A stretch of DNA of 64,000 nt, taken from assembly GCA_036362985.1 (NCBI GenBank), contig JAYGXS010000001.1, positions 15,748,810 to 15,812,809 on the forward strand, read 5' to 3'. Both the position numbers and the translations under genes were made by a program. This DNA comes from Ligula intestinalis (lineage: Eukaryota > Platyhelminthes > Cestoda > Diphyllobothriidea > Diphyllobothriidae). Shown here in pieces: positions 44,870 through 55,959 of this stretch (the stretch's first letter is position 1; every line of letters begins with the position of its first letter). The notes under the pieces were generated by a model that was not told the DNA's origin, did not search any database, and saw only the letters and a program-made list of their open reading frames with translations.

Positions 44870-47800
44870 CTAGGGTGGAAGTAGAAGAATGCGATTAGCA
44901 GACTCAACTAAACAGTGAGAAAAGAAGATGACTCGATCGCTGGGACAATACTTTTATTCGCCTGACGTTTCGACATCCGTCGCGGATTCATCATCAGAGA
45001 TATAAGCAGAAACGGGGCCCCAGTGAGAAACTTGCCAGTCGTGCATTTGCTTTCCAATATAAGGCAACTTATAGATTTTGTGGAAATTAAACGGCTTCAT
45101 ATTTGCAAATTCAGGCTGTCACTTTGAAACTTGAACACCGACAGGTTAAAGTGCATGCGTTCCAACATACTGGATCAATTTTCAACGCAAAATTTGTCAA
45201 ATTAATTTACGAGGGGTATATACATAGATATTCAGCCCCCTTTCCTATTCTAAGACGCCTAACCGTCTCCGGAGACTAGTGAGTGCTACGTATGACTCAC
45301 CTCAGAAGTCCCGCCAGCAATGTACCAGGGTGCAAGCTGCATAGATGGGCAAGGGCAGTAAAGTGAGTCATGTGCTTTTGAGTAAATAAGCTATAAAGAC
45401 AGACAGTAAATTTACCACACCCACTCATACGTTTGAAGTGCCAATGAGAGATAGGAAATACCCCGTGCTGAGACAGGCGTCGTATGACGTCAACCTTCCA
45501 ACTACTAGAATGAACTTAAACCGCTCATGTCATCCTAACCTCCGGAGTAGCAGTAAAGTAAAATCTTATTAATGTCAGCAGGGGTGGAAAATTTACGGAG
45601 TGTACTTACCAGGCCAGGAAAAGACTCAGGATAAATAAGTTCCCTCGGCCGAAAAGGTACAAGATAATTCCAAGGACAACTTTCACCATGAACAGACAAC
45701 GAATAACCGCATAAGTACCGACGGTTTCACTGGCTTTCAGCAGGAACACATTGCCAACATGAGGCAGGACAAATGAAAGACCTAGAGGTTAAAACAGGAA
45801 CATATAGTTTACGAGAAGAGTGCGGAAGGCAGAAGTTACATTCAGACAGGAGAACGCACCGAGTATTGTACAAAATAATGTTTCCGAGTCAGGACCCAGC
45901 AGGGATTTTGCAAACAGAGGAAAGAAGTTGCTATTGAAGTGGCAATGGAATACCTGCAACGGGGGGAAAATCGGTAAAGCAGGCAGTTGAGGGTCAAGGT
46001 GGAGAAATTCTTAATGGTTATGCTGACCCCGACAGGGGTGAAAATGAGAGAGGTTAATTGGCAGAAGCAAACCACACCGGCTACTTTTCGGTAACAAAAG
46101 TCCGGAAAACACCGGGCTCCCTTCAAATTTTGTCTAGGAACCAAACTTAAGAAAACAAAATGACCGACCAGAAGCACCTAAATTCTTCAATAAAAAACTG
46201 TTTTGTTTTCTGGTGCATTTCAAATGTGAATGAGTGGCGTCCTAGGCAGCAAAGCTGTTTCGGCCGAGTAGGCAGCGCCGGTAAGCCAGTTTCACAACAA
46301 AGAATGTTTTTTTATGAGACGCAAGACGGATTTGGGTGAGGAATGAGAAAATTTGTGAAAAGGTGGTACTAGTAGGCAGTGGTAGTGGGAGGCAGAGTGG
46401 CGGTGGTTGCCATCTTCCACCTAGCTTTGGTTAAAAACAGTGCAGCAAATTATCCGTTATTCGCAAGTAAGAGAAAGCCAACGGAGATAAGTCTTTAGCA
46501 TCATGCCTACTTAGCTTTCAATCAAAGACGACTCTCTCCATTTGATTGTTACTTATATATATGGATAAAGTGCTGGAAATTTTGAGGCAATATTTAACAC
46601 CGAAGCAGAAATACAAAAATACTGCAGGGGGAAGAACAATATGATCATATGATCTGACAAATCGGTAACGATAGAATTGGAAAATGGATCGACTGCTGCG
46701 TTGAGATAGCTCCGCGGTCGACCCATAAACCCTGCTTATCTTACTCCGGTCGCAGAAAATAGGAAGTTAATCGAACATAACTGAGCAGTGACTCCTATGA
46801 TGGCGACGGTTTTTTTTACGATAGGTATTTGTGCAAAAAACTTTTGACAGTATGTGAGTTTTATCTGTGCATAGGGTGGATAATCCAAGAATAGCATGCA
46901 CAGCACCAACGCATTTAGCGTAGCCTTTTTTATTATCTCCCACTGGTAGTCTAGGCATAAATGAGATGTTTGTAAGTAACTCGAAACTGAAATGACACAT
47001 CCAAATAACGAATAGAAGCAAAGGTTCGCATCCCAAGTATTTGTCTAGAAGAAGAGGTTGCGATCGCCGGAATCGTTATTTTATTAAGCTGAGCTTTCGG
47101 GCTCTTGCTAAAGTCCATCGTCAGAGATAAACCGTCAACGAAAAGCGAGCAACAGTTGTAGAGGCAGGAACCCATCAACTGAGAAGACGCGATCGCTGGG
47201 ACAAAATGTTTATTCACCTGACGTTTCGATATTCATCGCGGATTCGCCATCGGAGACATTAGTAGCAGAAACAGGTTCCAATCAACTGTTATAGGGGTAG
47301 GGGGAGACGAAGAGTATGGTGGGGGGGGGGAGGCGTGCCCGCCCTCCGAAGACCAGACCAGAACCAACCCCTATGATATGGCATACGCTGCCATACATCA
47401 AGGATGTGTCGGAAGCGACCGAGCGCACCGTGCTAGACTAGGGGGTCGGAATTGCGCACTGTCCCAAGGCCACCATGCGCAGCCTTATCATGAGAATAAA
47501 GGACCAATTAAGTCCCAGTGAGCAGTCGGGCGTGGTGTATCGCATACCATGTCTGAACTGTCCCCAAAATTATACGGGACAGACAGGACGAATGCTTAGT
47601 TCGCGCCTGTACTAACATAAGCTTGCTATCAAACGGGTTGACGCACAGTCGCAAGTGGCGGCCCACACCTATGTGACGGATCACGAATGTAACTTCACAG
47701 CCGCAGGGGTAGATGGTCACGTCTACAGCAAGACCACACGAGAGCTAAAGTGAAGCCTGGGCCTCGGATGAAAACTCAGTCAACCGGTGCACTGAGTTAG

Positions 47801-50800
47801 CGCCCGCCTACATAGCTCTCCGTAGGCATATACGCATGACCGAAACTGGGAATTTATTAGTCCACCCCGCCCCCCTCCTTCTCATCTACCCCTCGCCCAC
47901 TCTTCCTCCCCCTACCCCTTTAACAGTTGAATGGTTCCTGCCCCCTATAACTGATGCTAGCTTTTCGTTGACGGTTTTCCCTCTGACGATGGATTCCAGC
48001 AAGAGCCAGAAAGCTCAGATGAATAAAATTACGATTTCGGCGATCGCAACGACTTCTTCTTCTAGACATGCAAATAACTCGGAGCAAGTAACTTAAATAA
48101 GAGACACTTAGCTCAAACAGACTGGTAAGGTTAGCCTGAAAAAGGGCAATGCTAAACACACAACTAAATGGTTCTATGATGATCCAAAAACCAGGTATTC
48201 GTCAAAAATCTGTTTCGAAGATTAATTTACAGTGCTATTTGCGGGCAACGTACGGGTATTTTGGCAGATTAAAGTTACTGAGTTGGGTCAGTTATGGAAA
48301 ACTTGAAGGCCTCAAGGAAACGGGAGCCCATGACAGCAGGGAGAAGGATTGGGTAGGTTGGATGATTAAAGTGATCCAAGTGTTGGATATTTCATGCATA
48401 CTGTTTTCAATAGGGTCTTCAAAGACATTGCCTACTACCCTAAATATACTGAATTATACTGAACTAAGTGTGATTAAGTTAATGACTTTCAGTGGTGGCT
48501 TCGTAGCTCAGTTGACTAGAACGTCGGCTAGACTAAGGCCTTCCCCTTGCTTGCGTGGGTTCGATTCCCAGCGAGGCCGTCACTTTTTCACAGTTGAGAC
48601 CGATTAACTATTCAAATCTGCCGAACTCTCACCCCTCCATTAATAAGGTGGGCATGGTAATCAAGTGTTGGGTTTTAGATTGATTGCTTAGGAAATTCTG
48701 CCTGGGCAATAGGCTTGCTTTACCGAAATTGGCGGATTCCATACGCTGCAGTAGCCTGGGTGGGTAAATCAACCAAAATCTGATTAAATTTATGGCTCTC
48801 TGTGTGGCCTCGTTGTTCAGCTGGTCAGAACACTGGTTGTACTCAAGCTTCACCCTTGTTGGCTTGGACTCAAATACAACCGATAGAGCCGGACTTTTTG
48901 AGGTTGGCTTAAATGAACGACAATTTCGTTTTCACAGACTTTCATCACTTATCCCGCTAAGGTACGAAACATACGTGCCATAAAAACGTTCTGGTAAGTG
49001 AATCCGGACAGTTACTCACAATGACCGACCGCTAATTGAAGCAGATAGATGTGCATGATTGTTTGTTCTGGACGCCCACAAACTTGCAAATCCGGTAGAT
49101 AGTTGTTACACGCTATATATCAAAAGTTAGAAACTACAGTTGGGAGTTAATATTCATCCGAAACTATAAAATTCGTTCGTCGTTACTGCTTCCTAAAAAT
49201 ATACCAGTGAGTTAGCTGGACGAAATTATGACTGTCGCCCCCGAAATTGTCATTTTTATATTTGTGACGATCACATCAGAATGCAGTAAACCCGTTTCTT
49301 CGGACTGACTTGCTAGCGTATATTTCGGATGTGACCAGAAAGTGATAAAGTATAGACTGAGAAGAGTTGTGACGTATCAGTCTCTCTGTACTTACGCGTT
49401 ACTGTTCGTTTCTAAGTGACTTCGATTCCCTTTATTGGTAATAAAAATGAACGTGAGCCTTTAAACGTGCGATCAGAGGCATAGAGGCATGGCATTTAAG
49501 TATAAAATTAATTAAATGGAAAAAACATAAAAGTAAAGGGTTTGGATAAATACGTCTTGAACCATGTCTCAGAGCGCACTTACCACTCAATATTTTTCAT
49601 CCGAAAAGTAACGGCAGACTGGAATACCCCACTAAGCACCATAATAAATGAACATATATCTATCTGATGAAGTGGATCCGACATAGCAAACGGAGACCGG
49701 AATGGCCATTTCTGGCTTATTAGCCATCATCAGCCGGTCATACCCATCTTTCTTATGGCTTCTTCGTAGCAGTGGTGGTGCTCTCAAAACGATCAGTGAC
49801 AATCATTCAAATTACTCGACACGGATCCAAAAATATAGATTTCATGTCGAAAGCATAACACAAAGCGGTCACGGTGTTGTGTACAGTGCTAGAAAGACAG
49901 TTACTTGCTATCTTTCAAGAGTAACCTAAAATTATCTTCCCAAAACATATCGCCTGCTTAAATATTAGTCGTGAAAGAGTTATTTAATTTGGAAGCTGTC
50001 GGAACTTATCAATTGGCATGGACATCAAAAACTGCTTTTTATTTGAAGTGTCATACTCTTTAAATTTTATCGAAAAAAGAACCAATGGGAGCAAGCGAGT
50101 TCAAAATTTTCCAACATTAAGTTAACCTTTTTATACACGGCACTGTGTTAGCGTCCTATTTTATCAAGTCGAGGGAAGAGTCGCTAACAAAAAAGTTATC
50201 ATATTTTTTCGCCGTGCACAAAACGAAACAAAAGTGTACTGGACCATCAAAATCAGGCTAGTGTTGGACAATAAGAAAATCCAAAAAGGTTTCCCTACTC
50301 ACCTGCAGAGCCTGCATTAAGGAAAAAGCGAGAAAATTCTGGCTCTGTAAAATTTTCCCAAAGAAAGATATAATATTTGGTGTGCTGCTCGAGGGCTTGA
50401 AATGGGATGGCCGAAAATCGTCAGTGTTTTCAGCGACAGGCTTGTGCAGCACAACCTTCAGTTCGCAGCTGTTTCCATTTCTTCAGGATTCAGTCATAAA
50501 AACGACAAATAACATGACATTCATGAACGGAAATCAAATGATGGTAGTAATTACTGACAAGAATTAAACATAACAGGTGGCTATTTAGCTACTAGGCTCT
50601 GGAATAAACTAAAATGCGGCAAAAATGTGAAGCCCAAGTGACAGATTACCTGCTAGAGTCGGAATACTGGAGACCTGATGTCAAATTCGGCATATTTGAC
50701 AACCAGCGACCAGCCAACCAAAGGCCGGAAGCAGAGAACGAAGCCAGAAGGAAAGCTAGGAGCCGAAAGTTGTGGGAAAGTTCGTGACGATTGTTGTTGG

Positions 50801-51365
50801 ACAAAGATTCTATGTCCTCCAGAGACCCCATCCACCAGGTAATGAGAACAAGTCCACTAGCAGACAACATCTGGCCAATGGAGGCCGCACTACCGAGAAG
50901 AGATCTGTCTGCCTGAGTGATTGCGAGGTCAGCCAATAAAGCGCCCTTTTGAAGGTCCAAGAGGGTTGTTGCAGTATCATACAGACAGAGTACGATGGCA
51001 AACCGGCATCCGGGATAGTCCGGTAACCAGCAGGAAAACCAGAACATGAGAAATGTGATAGCCTGAATAGGACCGACAATGCTTATCATGCGGGATCGTC
51101 GGCGAGCTGTCATGTGTGACGCGCCACTGCTTGCATCCGGCTCATGAAGGAGATTTTTATCCAGCAGCCAACCGAAGAGAGGGTCATTTATGCTATTCCA
51201 GACCAGGAAAACAAGTTCCGCTGACCAGAAGGAGAGCTTTGATAGTCCAAAACCCGAAACAAAGGCTTGGACATGATAAACAAGGAATATATTGTGAAGC
51301 AGAGAAGTGCAGAAGAAAATCACGCCATAGGCAAGACAGACACTGCTGGGCACAAGATACTTCAT
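44359..51365 (-). CDS. TMEM180: Transmembrane protein 180 / MFSD13A-like, whole gene, 5 exons
   Basis: Exons on the minus strand: 51365-50650, 50468-50303, 45953-45860, 45781-45610, 44869-44359. Introns are GT-AG, phases agree, and the total is 1659 nt (552 residues; human MFSD13A is about 517). Diagnostic blocks: LLHNIFLVYHVQAFVSGFG, FWSAELVFLVWNSINDPLFG, LYDTATTLLDLQKGALLADL, VFHCHFNSNFFPLF, LPHVGNVFLLKASE, NRIFTEGVCKLLSQIISDLV, DEDFVLNDRAQPLSALMFGA and GRPGQTFAPLIGY. Many hydrophobic segments fit a multi-span major-facilitator-like membrane protein. Its substrate is not established in any species I know of, so I assign none. It converges on WDR11. The acceptor of exon 2 is the weakest call. 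Confidence 0.94.
44931..45010 (-). repeat. Hammerhead-like repeat, family A (intact core), TMEM180 intron 4
   Basis: On the minus strand: CTGATGA (44997-44991), a hairpin built on ATCCG/CGA/CGGAT, GAAA, then ACGTC, AATAAAAG and TGTCCCAGCGATCGAGT. The core boxes are intact. ACGT after GAA is self-complementary, which would give a 2-bp stem III usable only in a dimer. Confidence 0.5.
45610..45781 (-). CDS. TMEM180: TMEM180 exon 4
   Basis: Encodes LSFVLPHVGNVFLLKASETV, GTYAVIRCLFMVKVVLGIIL and ILSLFLA, matching GLSYVAPHLNNLYFLSLCR and [20 protein letters not shown]. Acceptor CCTCTAG, donor GTAAGT, ends in phase 2. Confidence 0.94.
45860..45953 (-). CDS. TMEM180: TMEM180 exon 3
   Basis: Encodes VFHCHFNSNFFPLFAKSLLG, nearly identical to the VFHCHFNSNFFPLFLEHLL signature of the family, then PDSETLFCTIL. 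Acceptor TTGCAG; donor G/GTGCGT in phase 1. Confidence 0.95.
47056..47128 (-). repeat. Hammerhead-like repeat, family B (intact core)
   Basis: On the minus strand: CTGACGA (47124-47118), TGGACTTTAGCAAGAGCCC, GAAA (47098-47095), GCTCAG, TTAATAAAATAACG and ATTCCGGCGATCGCAACC. Here stem III is AGCT rather than ACGT as in family A. Confidence 0.5.
47189..47262 (-). repeat. Hammerhead-like repeat, family A (decayed)
   Basis: On the minus strand it carries the CGAAACGTCAGGTGAATAAA and TGTCCCAGCGATCG blocks of family A. The first box is CCGATGG instead of CTGATGA, so the core is damaged. It lies 60 bases from the family-B copy. Confidence 0.55.
47344..48075 (+). mobile_element. Penelope-like element 3' part with GIY-YIG domain
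   Basis: The + strand reads PYIKDVSEATERTVLD, then SGVVYRIPCLNCPQNYTGQT, GRMLSSRLY, LAIKRVDAQSQVAAHTYVTD and HECNFTAAG, then CTELAPAYIALRRHIRMTET. VYRIPC..C...Y.GQTGR is the GIY-YIG signature of Penelope-like retroelements. Stops interrupt the frame. The element ends in a family-B hammerhead-like block (47975-48062, CTGACGA at 47983, GAAA at 48009). The reverse transcriptase half is absent. Confidence 0.82.
47975..48062 (+). ncRNA. Hammerhead-like motif at the Penelope-like 3' end (family B)
   Basis: CTGACGA (47983-47989), stem II starting TGG and closing CCA, GAAA (48009-48012), GCTC, GAATAAAATTACG and CGGCGATCGCAACG. Both core boxes are intact. Hammerhead motifs are known from Penelope-like elements, which supports the reading; folding and activity are untested here. 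Confidence 0.5.
48497..48579 (+). mobile_element. tRNA-derived SINE head (or tRNA pseudogene), copy 1
   Basis: An 83-nt tRNA-like sequence. The acceptor stem GGCTTCG pairs with CGAGGCC over 7 bp with one wobble. An A box (TAGCTCAGTTG) and a B box (GGGTTCGATTCCC) are both good pol III elements. The anticodon loop AGACTAA lacks the invariant T before the anticodon, and one T-stem and one D-stem pair are broken, so a working tRNA is unlikely. A related copy follows 300 bases downstream. Confidence 0.65.
48806..48890 (+). mobile_element. tRNA-derived SINE head, copy 2 (decayed)
   Basis: Begins GTGGCCTCGTTGTTCAGCTG, matching GTGGCTTCGTAGCTCAGTTG of copy 1, with an ACCCTTG variable region and a damaged B box (GGACTCAAAT). 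Both copies are followed by an ACTTTTT run. Confidence 0.55.
49695..49739 (-). ncRNA. Hammerhead ribozyme candidate, family D (best copy)
   Basis: Read on the minus strand from 49739: GACCGG (stem I), CTGATGA (49733-49727), hairpin TGGCT/AATA/AGCCA (49726-49713), GAAA (49712-49709), palindrome ATGGCCAT giving stem III, a T at the expected cleavage position, then CCGGTC pairing perfectly with GACCGG. All hammerhead core elements are present in the type I order. The only weak point is the AUU triplet; stem III would be most stable in a dimer. It lies in TMEM180 intron 2 in the sense orientation of that gene. Confidence 0.65.
50303..50468 (-). CDS. TMEM180: TMEM180 exon 2
   Basis: Encodes a polar stretch (AENTDDFRPSHFKPSSSTPN), then ISFFGKILQSQNFLAFSLMQ and ALQ, like [24 protein letters not shown]. 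Donor CAG/GTGAGT is strong. An alternative acceptor 15 nt upstream (GAAG/AAATGG) is also in phase. Confidence 0.82.
50650..51365 (-). CDS. TMEM180: TMEM180 exon 1
   Basis: Residues 1-238, starting MKYLVPSSVCLAYGVIFF. It covers the first membrane segments, the FVSGFGLSKLSFWSAELVF block, the NSINDPLFGWLLDK loop motif of the family, and RFAIVLCLYDTATTLLDLQK. It ends in phase 2 at AG/GTAATC. The ATG is chosen because the first hydrophobic helix starts close behind it. Confidence 0.93.
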
Positions 51366-51779
51366 GTTCTACTCCCCTCCGAGAGCTTCATCCAAGCAAA
51401 CCGAAGAAACAAGGTCTGTGAAGGGGAAGTACGTTGTGAGTTCAGAACTATGCGACATTAAACAAAAACTGTTTTGCGAGAACTATGTTTACGAGAAAAG
51501 TTTTGGCGAATAACTTTATAAATATATTTAAAAATTAGATAAAAATTAGGACAACCGGTCACGAAAAGTAGCTTAGATCCTACCACACCCTGGATTTATG
51601 ATGATCCCATTAATAAAATAAAACTCGCTTCTATGCCTCCTCTAACAAGTTCAAGGGTGTAGTTAATAGCGTTTAGAAGAATAAATGAAAATAGCAGGGC
51701 ATCTTTAGAGGAGCAAATTGTACATTGAGAAGTTATAGGCAGGGTTTTGGCCAGACAGTCCATGACAGTATAAGTATAT
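51366..51779. other. Upstream region of TMEM180
   Basis: AT-rich sequence 5' of the TMEM180 start codon. No promoter motif stands out and no coding sequence is seen. The LINE at 51780 onwards sets the outer limit. Confidence 0.45.
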
Positions 51780-54672
51780 CATGTTTCATGTTTCATCAAT
51801 AGAGGGTAAGGAACGGATCCGTGTAAACCTCTTCTTTGCAGCCACCGGACATATGGGAGCTTTCAGGTTAGACCAATCCCCCTGCCAAGGCAGGGGCACT
51901 CCCGTGAACAGTATAGATCACTGTTTGAATAAGGCGTCGTATTTATTCTTGAACCCGTCAACTGTGTCAGCAGCAACAACATCTGGGGGGCGATTGTTCC
52001 ATGCATTCACGGCACGTCTTGAGAGTCGATAGATGTGCGGGAGGCCATCTGTTCTTTGTACCACCAGTTTAAAGCAGTATCCGCGCGTAGTCATGTCAAC
52101 GGCCAGTTTGAAGTATTGTGCTATCTCCGGGATTTCGCCGCAAACGATCACTTTGTACATCATAATTTGGTCGCCTCTGGAGCGTCGAAATTCGAGGGTA
52201 AACAGGTCCAGTGCTTTACAGCGCTCCGGATATGTCAGCCACCTCTATTCGGGCACCATTCTTGACCCCAGCAGTTGCACATATTTGAGATCGGTCATCT
52301 CGCCCCTCGTACACGGGAACCAAGCGTTAGATCCATACTCATGATCGGGCTGATGAATGTGACCATAAACTTACGGAATAACTAAATGGACCAGGAAGTG
52401 AACGCTCTTTTGAACATCCAAAGTAGTACCAGTCCCTTGCGTCTCGCCAGAGTTGATTGTTCTCGGGTTTTGAGGTCGTCTTGAATGATAAAGTCCAAGC
52501 CACGAGTACTCCTAACAGCTGCCAGTGTTGTGTTGCCCATTGTATAGGGTGGGTGGTCCCGATTTCTCCCTATTATCAGCAAGTGTGATTTCTTTACGTT
52601 GACCGGTATCTTGATCTCCAATGATCATTCATGGATCACATTAAGATCATTTTGGAAAACTATTGAATCTTCGGGGCTGCGTATAACATGCCATACCTTG
52701 AGGTTGTCCGCATACAGAAGGCATGGGGATAAAAGTCTTGATGGGATATCCGAAACGTATATGGAAAATAGTCTGGGACCCAGCACAGACCCTTGGGGTA
52801 CGCTACTACGAGCTTCATATGCAGAAGAACACCTTTCACCGACCTTGACGCGGCATTGTCTACCGAACAGGTACCCTTTTATCCATTTGACTATAGCTCT
52901 TGGGATGGGCGTATTACTGAGTTTGGTCAGTAGGAGCTCGTGATCGACTTTGTCAAATGCCTTGCTGAGGTCGATTAAGGCCGCATGAACCGGTAGTCGT
53001 TTTTCTTTCGCTTCGAACCAAGCTTCGCGTGCCACCATGAGGCTAGTAGTGCACTATTTGCCTTTGACAAAGCCATGTTGTTCTATCGGCAGGATTGTGG
53101 ATGTCCGAATGTGGGCATCGATTTCGCAGCCGATGAAGTTTTCCAGAACTTTCACAAACACCGAAGTCAGGCTGACTGGTCGATAGTTCTAGGGCAGAAA
53201 ACGGTCACCACCTTTGTATCTCGGAGTTATTAGGCTCTGCTTCCAGTCATCCGGTACCCTGGTAGTGGCTAGCGTACACAGAAACAGTTCTCTGATGCTC
53301 GATGCGATTACATACGCAAGCTCGCGAATAACCCTCAGATTTAGATTGTCGAGTCCAGCGGCCCTAGTAGGTATCAACCTACTTAGTGCATTCTCCACAT
53401 CTTTAATGGTGATTTGTATGCCGTTTTCAGTTTGGTCAAGGATGTTGCAGACTTCACTGTTGGGCGCTGGTGACAGGTACACAGTGGAGTATTGTTCAGC
53501 TAAGAGTTCAGCCATACATAACTCATCTGTTTGGAGCACACTATCTGTATTGTGGAGACCTTGAATGCCCGGGGTTGCCCGACTTTTTCTTTTCAGGAAT
53601 GAATAGAAACGATTGGGCTGGGTATCAACGTTTTGCACTAGATCTTCTTCGTATGCTACTTTCTTCGACGCTTGCATTCATCTCTGATTGCCTTGTATTT
53701 CGCTTTCGCTTTAGCTGTTCTCAAGATCATGAAGGCCTTGTAGGCGCGTTTCCTGACCTTAAACTTGCGTTTTGTCTCGCCATCGATCCATGGGGGGGCG
53801 AAATGCTGCCCATCCACAGAGCTTCAGGGGGACAAAGTCGGTACAGAGCCGCTCAATATTTCCACGGATCAAGTTACAACGGTCTTCGACATTGGCAGAG
53901 CTGCTCGGTTCCCAGGATAAGTCCGTAGCGCTCTGTCTCGTGTCGTCGTAATCAGTCTCTCAATATGCCGGCTTGTAGCATCTACGCATTGACGGGGATC
54001 CGCTTATGTGGAGTGCTGCTAAGACAGTAGCATGATCACTGGTGCCGAGGTGTGCAGAGACTTACATCAGATACTTTTGTGTGGCCATTCGTGAATATCA
54101 AGTCCAGGCATGAAGACATACCCGAATCAGCTATCCGCGTAGGCTGGGCAACATGTTGTACAAGATGAGCTTCGTTTACCATTTCTAGCAACGCGCTCTC
54201 CGTTTCCGAGGCAGGGCCTTTTATAATTAGATGAGACCAGTTGATATGTGGGCAATTAAAGTCACCAACAATGCAGACCCGCGACCTTTTAGCGTATTTC
54301 TTGATTGTAGTCAACCAGTTGGTACCATTAGCTTGAGGGCTTTGATATATAACACCCACGGTTGTAGTTGCCCCAGTAGCGGCCATGACCGACAAACAGA
54401 GTTGTTCCACACGGTTGTCTTCGGTGCGTGCGCGTTCTAGTATTGGTACAACTAAGCCGTCAGTAGCAAACACCAATACTACCCCATGTATCCTATAAAT
54501 ACGGTCGCAGCGGAAGACGCGGTACCCAGATACATCGATCTCACTATCCTTTACTGACTCTAATAGCCAGGTCTCTGTCACTGCAATGATCGCAGTGCAC
54601 TTCTGCTCTATAAGTATCTGTATTTCAGCCATTTTATTAACTAGGCTTTGTGCGATAGTTTGATTTTTTCCC

Positions 54673-54674
<2 letters not shown>
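51780..54674 (-). mobile_element. CR1-like LINE with YADN in place of YADD
   Basis: Read on the minus strand: an endonuclease domain (54674-54036: VTETWLLESVKD, VGVIYQSPQANG, IVGDFNCPHINW, SCLDLIFTN), a linker and first RT blocks (53677-53189: NRFYSFLKRKS, TRAAGLDNLNLRVIRELA, VPDDWKQSLITPRYKGGD), then RT core (53038-52625: HAALIDLSKAFDKVDHELLL, SSVPQGSVLGPRLFSIYVSD, LLYADNLKVW). C-terminal pieces lie at 52621-52382 and 52163-51918 (YRLSRRAVNAWNNRPPDVV). Stops and frameshifts break the ORF, and the catalytic YADD reads YADN. The right boundary is a (TA)n tract; the 3' end near 51780 has short TGAAACA-like repeats on the minus strand. Confidence 0.88.

Positions 54675-54712
<38 letters not shown>
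54675..54712. repeat. (TA)n microsatellite
   Basis: About 18 TA units directly at the 5' boundary of the LINE, followed by a shorter ATATATATA block at 54715-54724. Confidence 0.95.
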
Positions 54713-54713
<1 letters not shown>

Positions 54714-54724
54714 GATATATATAT

Positions 54725-55959
54725 AAATGAGGATTTTCTGTCTCGTGGGCAAAGGATTTAATAAGACAATAAATTTTAGGATTGAATATTAAATAGCACG
54801 TAAAGGTATAATACAAAGGCGGATACGGAATCCGCTTTCTACCCGCAGCCCCTATTAATGATAAAAAAATCAGACTAAATAACCCCGTAACCCATGGACA
54901 ATGAGGATGGTGCGCACAAAGCGTTGGTTGGACAAAAGCATAGTCATACCAGTGAGTGTCTCCCGCTCAATTCCTATCTTCTCATCTGTACATGCGTGTA
55001 AGTGACAAATAAAATATGTAAACGACTGTGTAAATGTTTAATTTTTACAGATTTGAGTCGGCTGACTTGACATATCCCGATAAAAAATGATACTAGCATC
55101 TGTCTATCGCTGCGCTAGCAAATCAAATGTGCGAACGTTGCGGTTAACGATCACTTTGGTCTCTGAGATAACTATCATGCGAAGCACGCTACTGCATATA
55201 CATTTCCAGCGGAAGAATACTGACAAAGGCAACCAACTACCATTAATGTGAGACTAACCTCTTTTAAAAATTCTTATAAGAGGTGTTAAACGCCGAGTAC
55301 CATCGCACAGAAACTATGTTAAAATAGGAGCACATCTATCCTAATCTGTTTTGGGGTTTAAAGTAATAGGAGCGATATTAACCAGCTTGTATGGCACCAA
55401 TGTACAAAGCTGGGCCATATTAGTAGTAAGACTGTAGGCTGTAACGTAATTACACACTGAAAACAATCCGCGCGATAAAATTGAAGTGAATTCAAACAAT
55501 TAAGTTTTAGATGAAGGTTGTATTTTGAGCTTGTTCCTCATGATATGAGAACTAAATTCCTGCTGCGTCTTCTACCTTAAAACCTCATTTCATTTGAAAA
55601 AAGAACAATTGCAGGCATGAAATGTGTTTCTTAAGTAATCAGGTATTTCATGTCATTTATCACACAACTGATATGATCGCTTCCCTCGCAACATTTCCCA
55701 CCGGAATCAACCGTGCAATCCGGTGCGAAATATCGCGCATTTTAAGACCGGATTTATGCGCGATTTGGTCACCTATGTCGAGCCTGAATCTGCTTCGACA
55801 AGTCGCGGCAGAATCTGTGGCGAAAAGTCGGGACTGAGGACGACCGAATATAGGTACTTTTTAGCTTAATGTGAGCAAACCCCCGACGACAATATGAATG
55901 TGAAGCCGGTTGATATATTATTAGAAATTTTTTTTAGAAAAATGATATTTCAGAAACCT
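54725..55959. other. Unassigned AT-rich intergenic stretch
   Basis: I find no conserved coding sequence, structured RNA or terminal repeats here. Confidence 0.45.

Larger units (their letters stand above)
45954..50302 (-). other. TMEM180 intron 2 (4.3 kb)
   Basis: Contains family-B and family-A hammerhead-like repeats (47056-47128, 47189-47262), a Penelope-like fragment (47344-48075), two tRNA-derived SINE heads (48497-48579, 48806-48890) and the best hammerhead candidate (49695-49739). Confidence 0.65.

Noticed and set aside
45842..46177. Minus-strand 111-residue frame
   Set aside because: It overlaps TMEM180 exon 3 in a different frame; the exon frame encodes the family signature VFHCHFNSNFF.
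48497..48579. Functional tRNA gene
   Set aside because: The anticodon loop lacks the invariant T at position 33 and two arms have mismatches; a SINE head fits better because a sibling copy follows.
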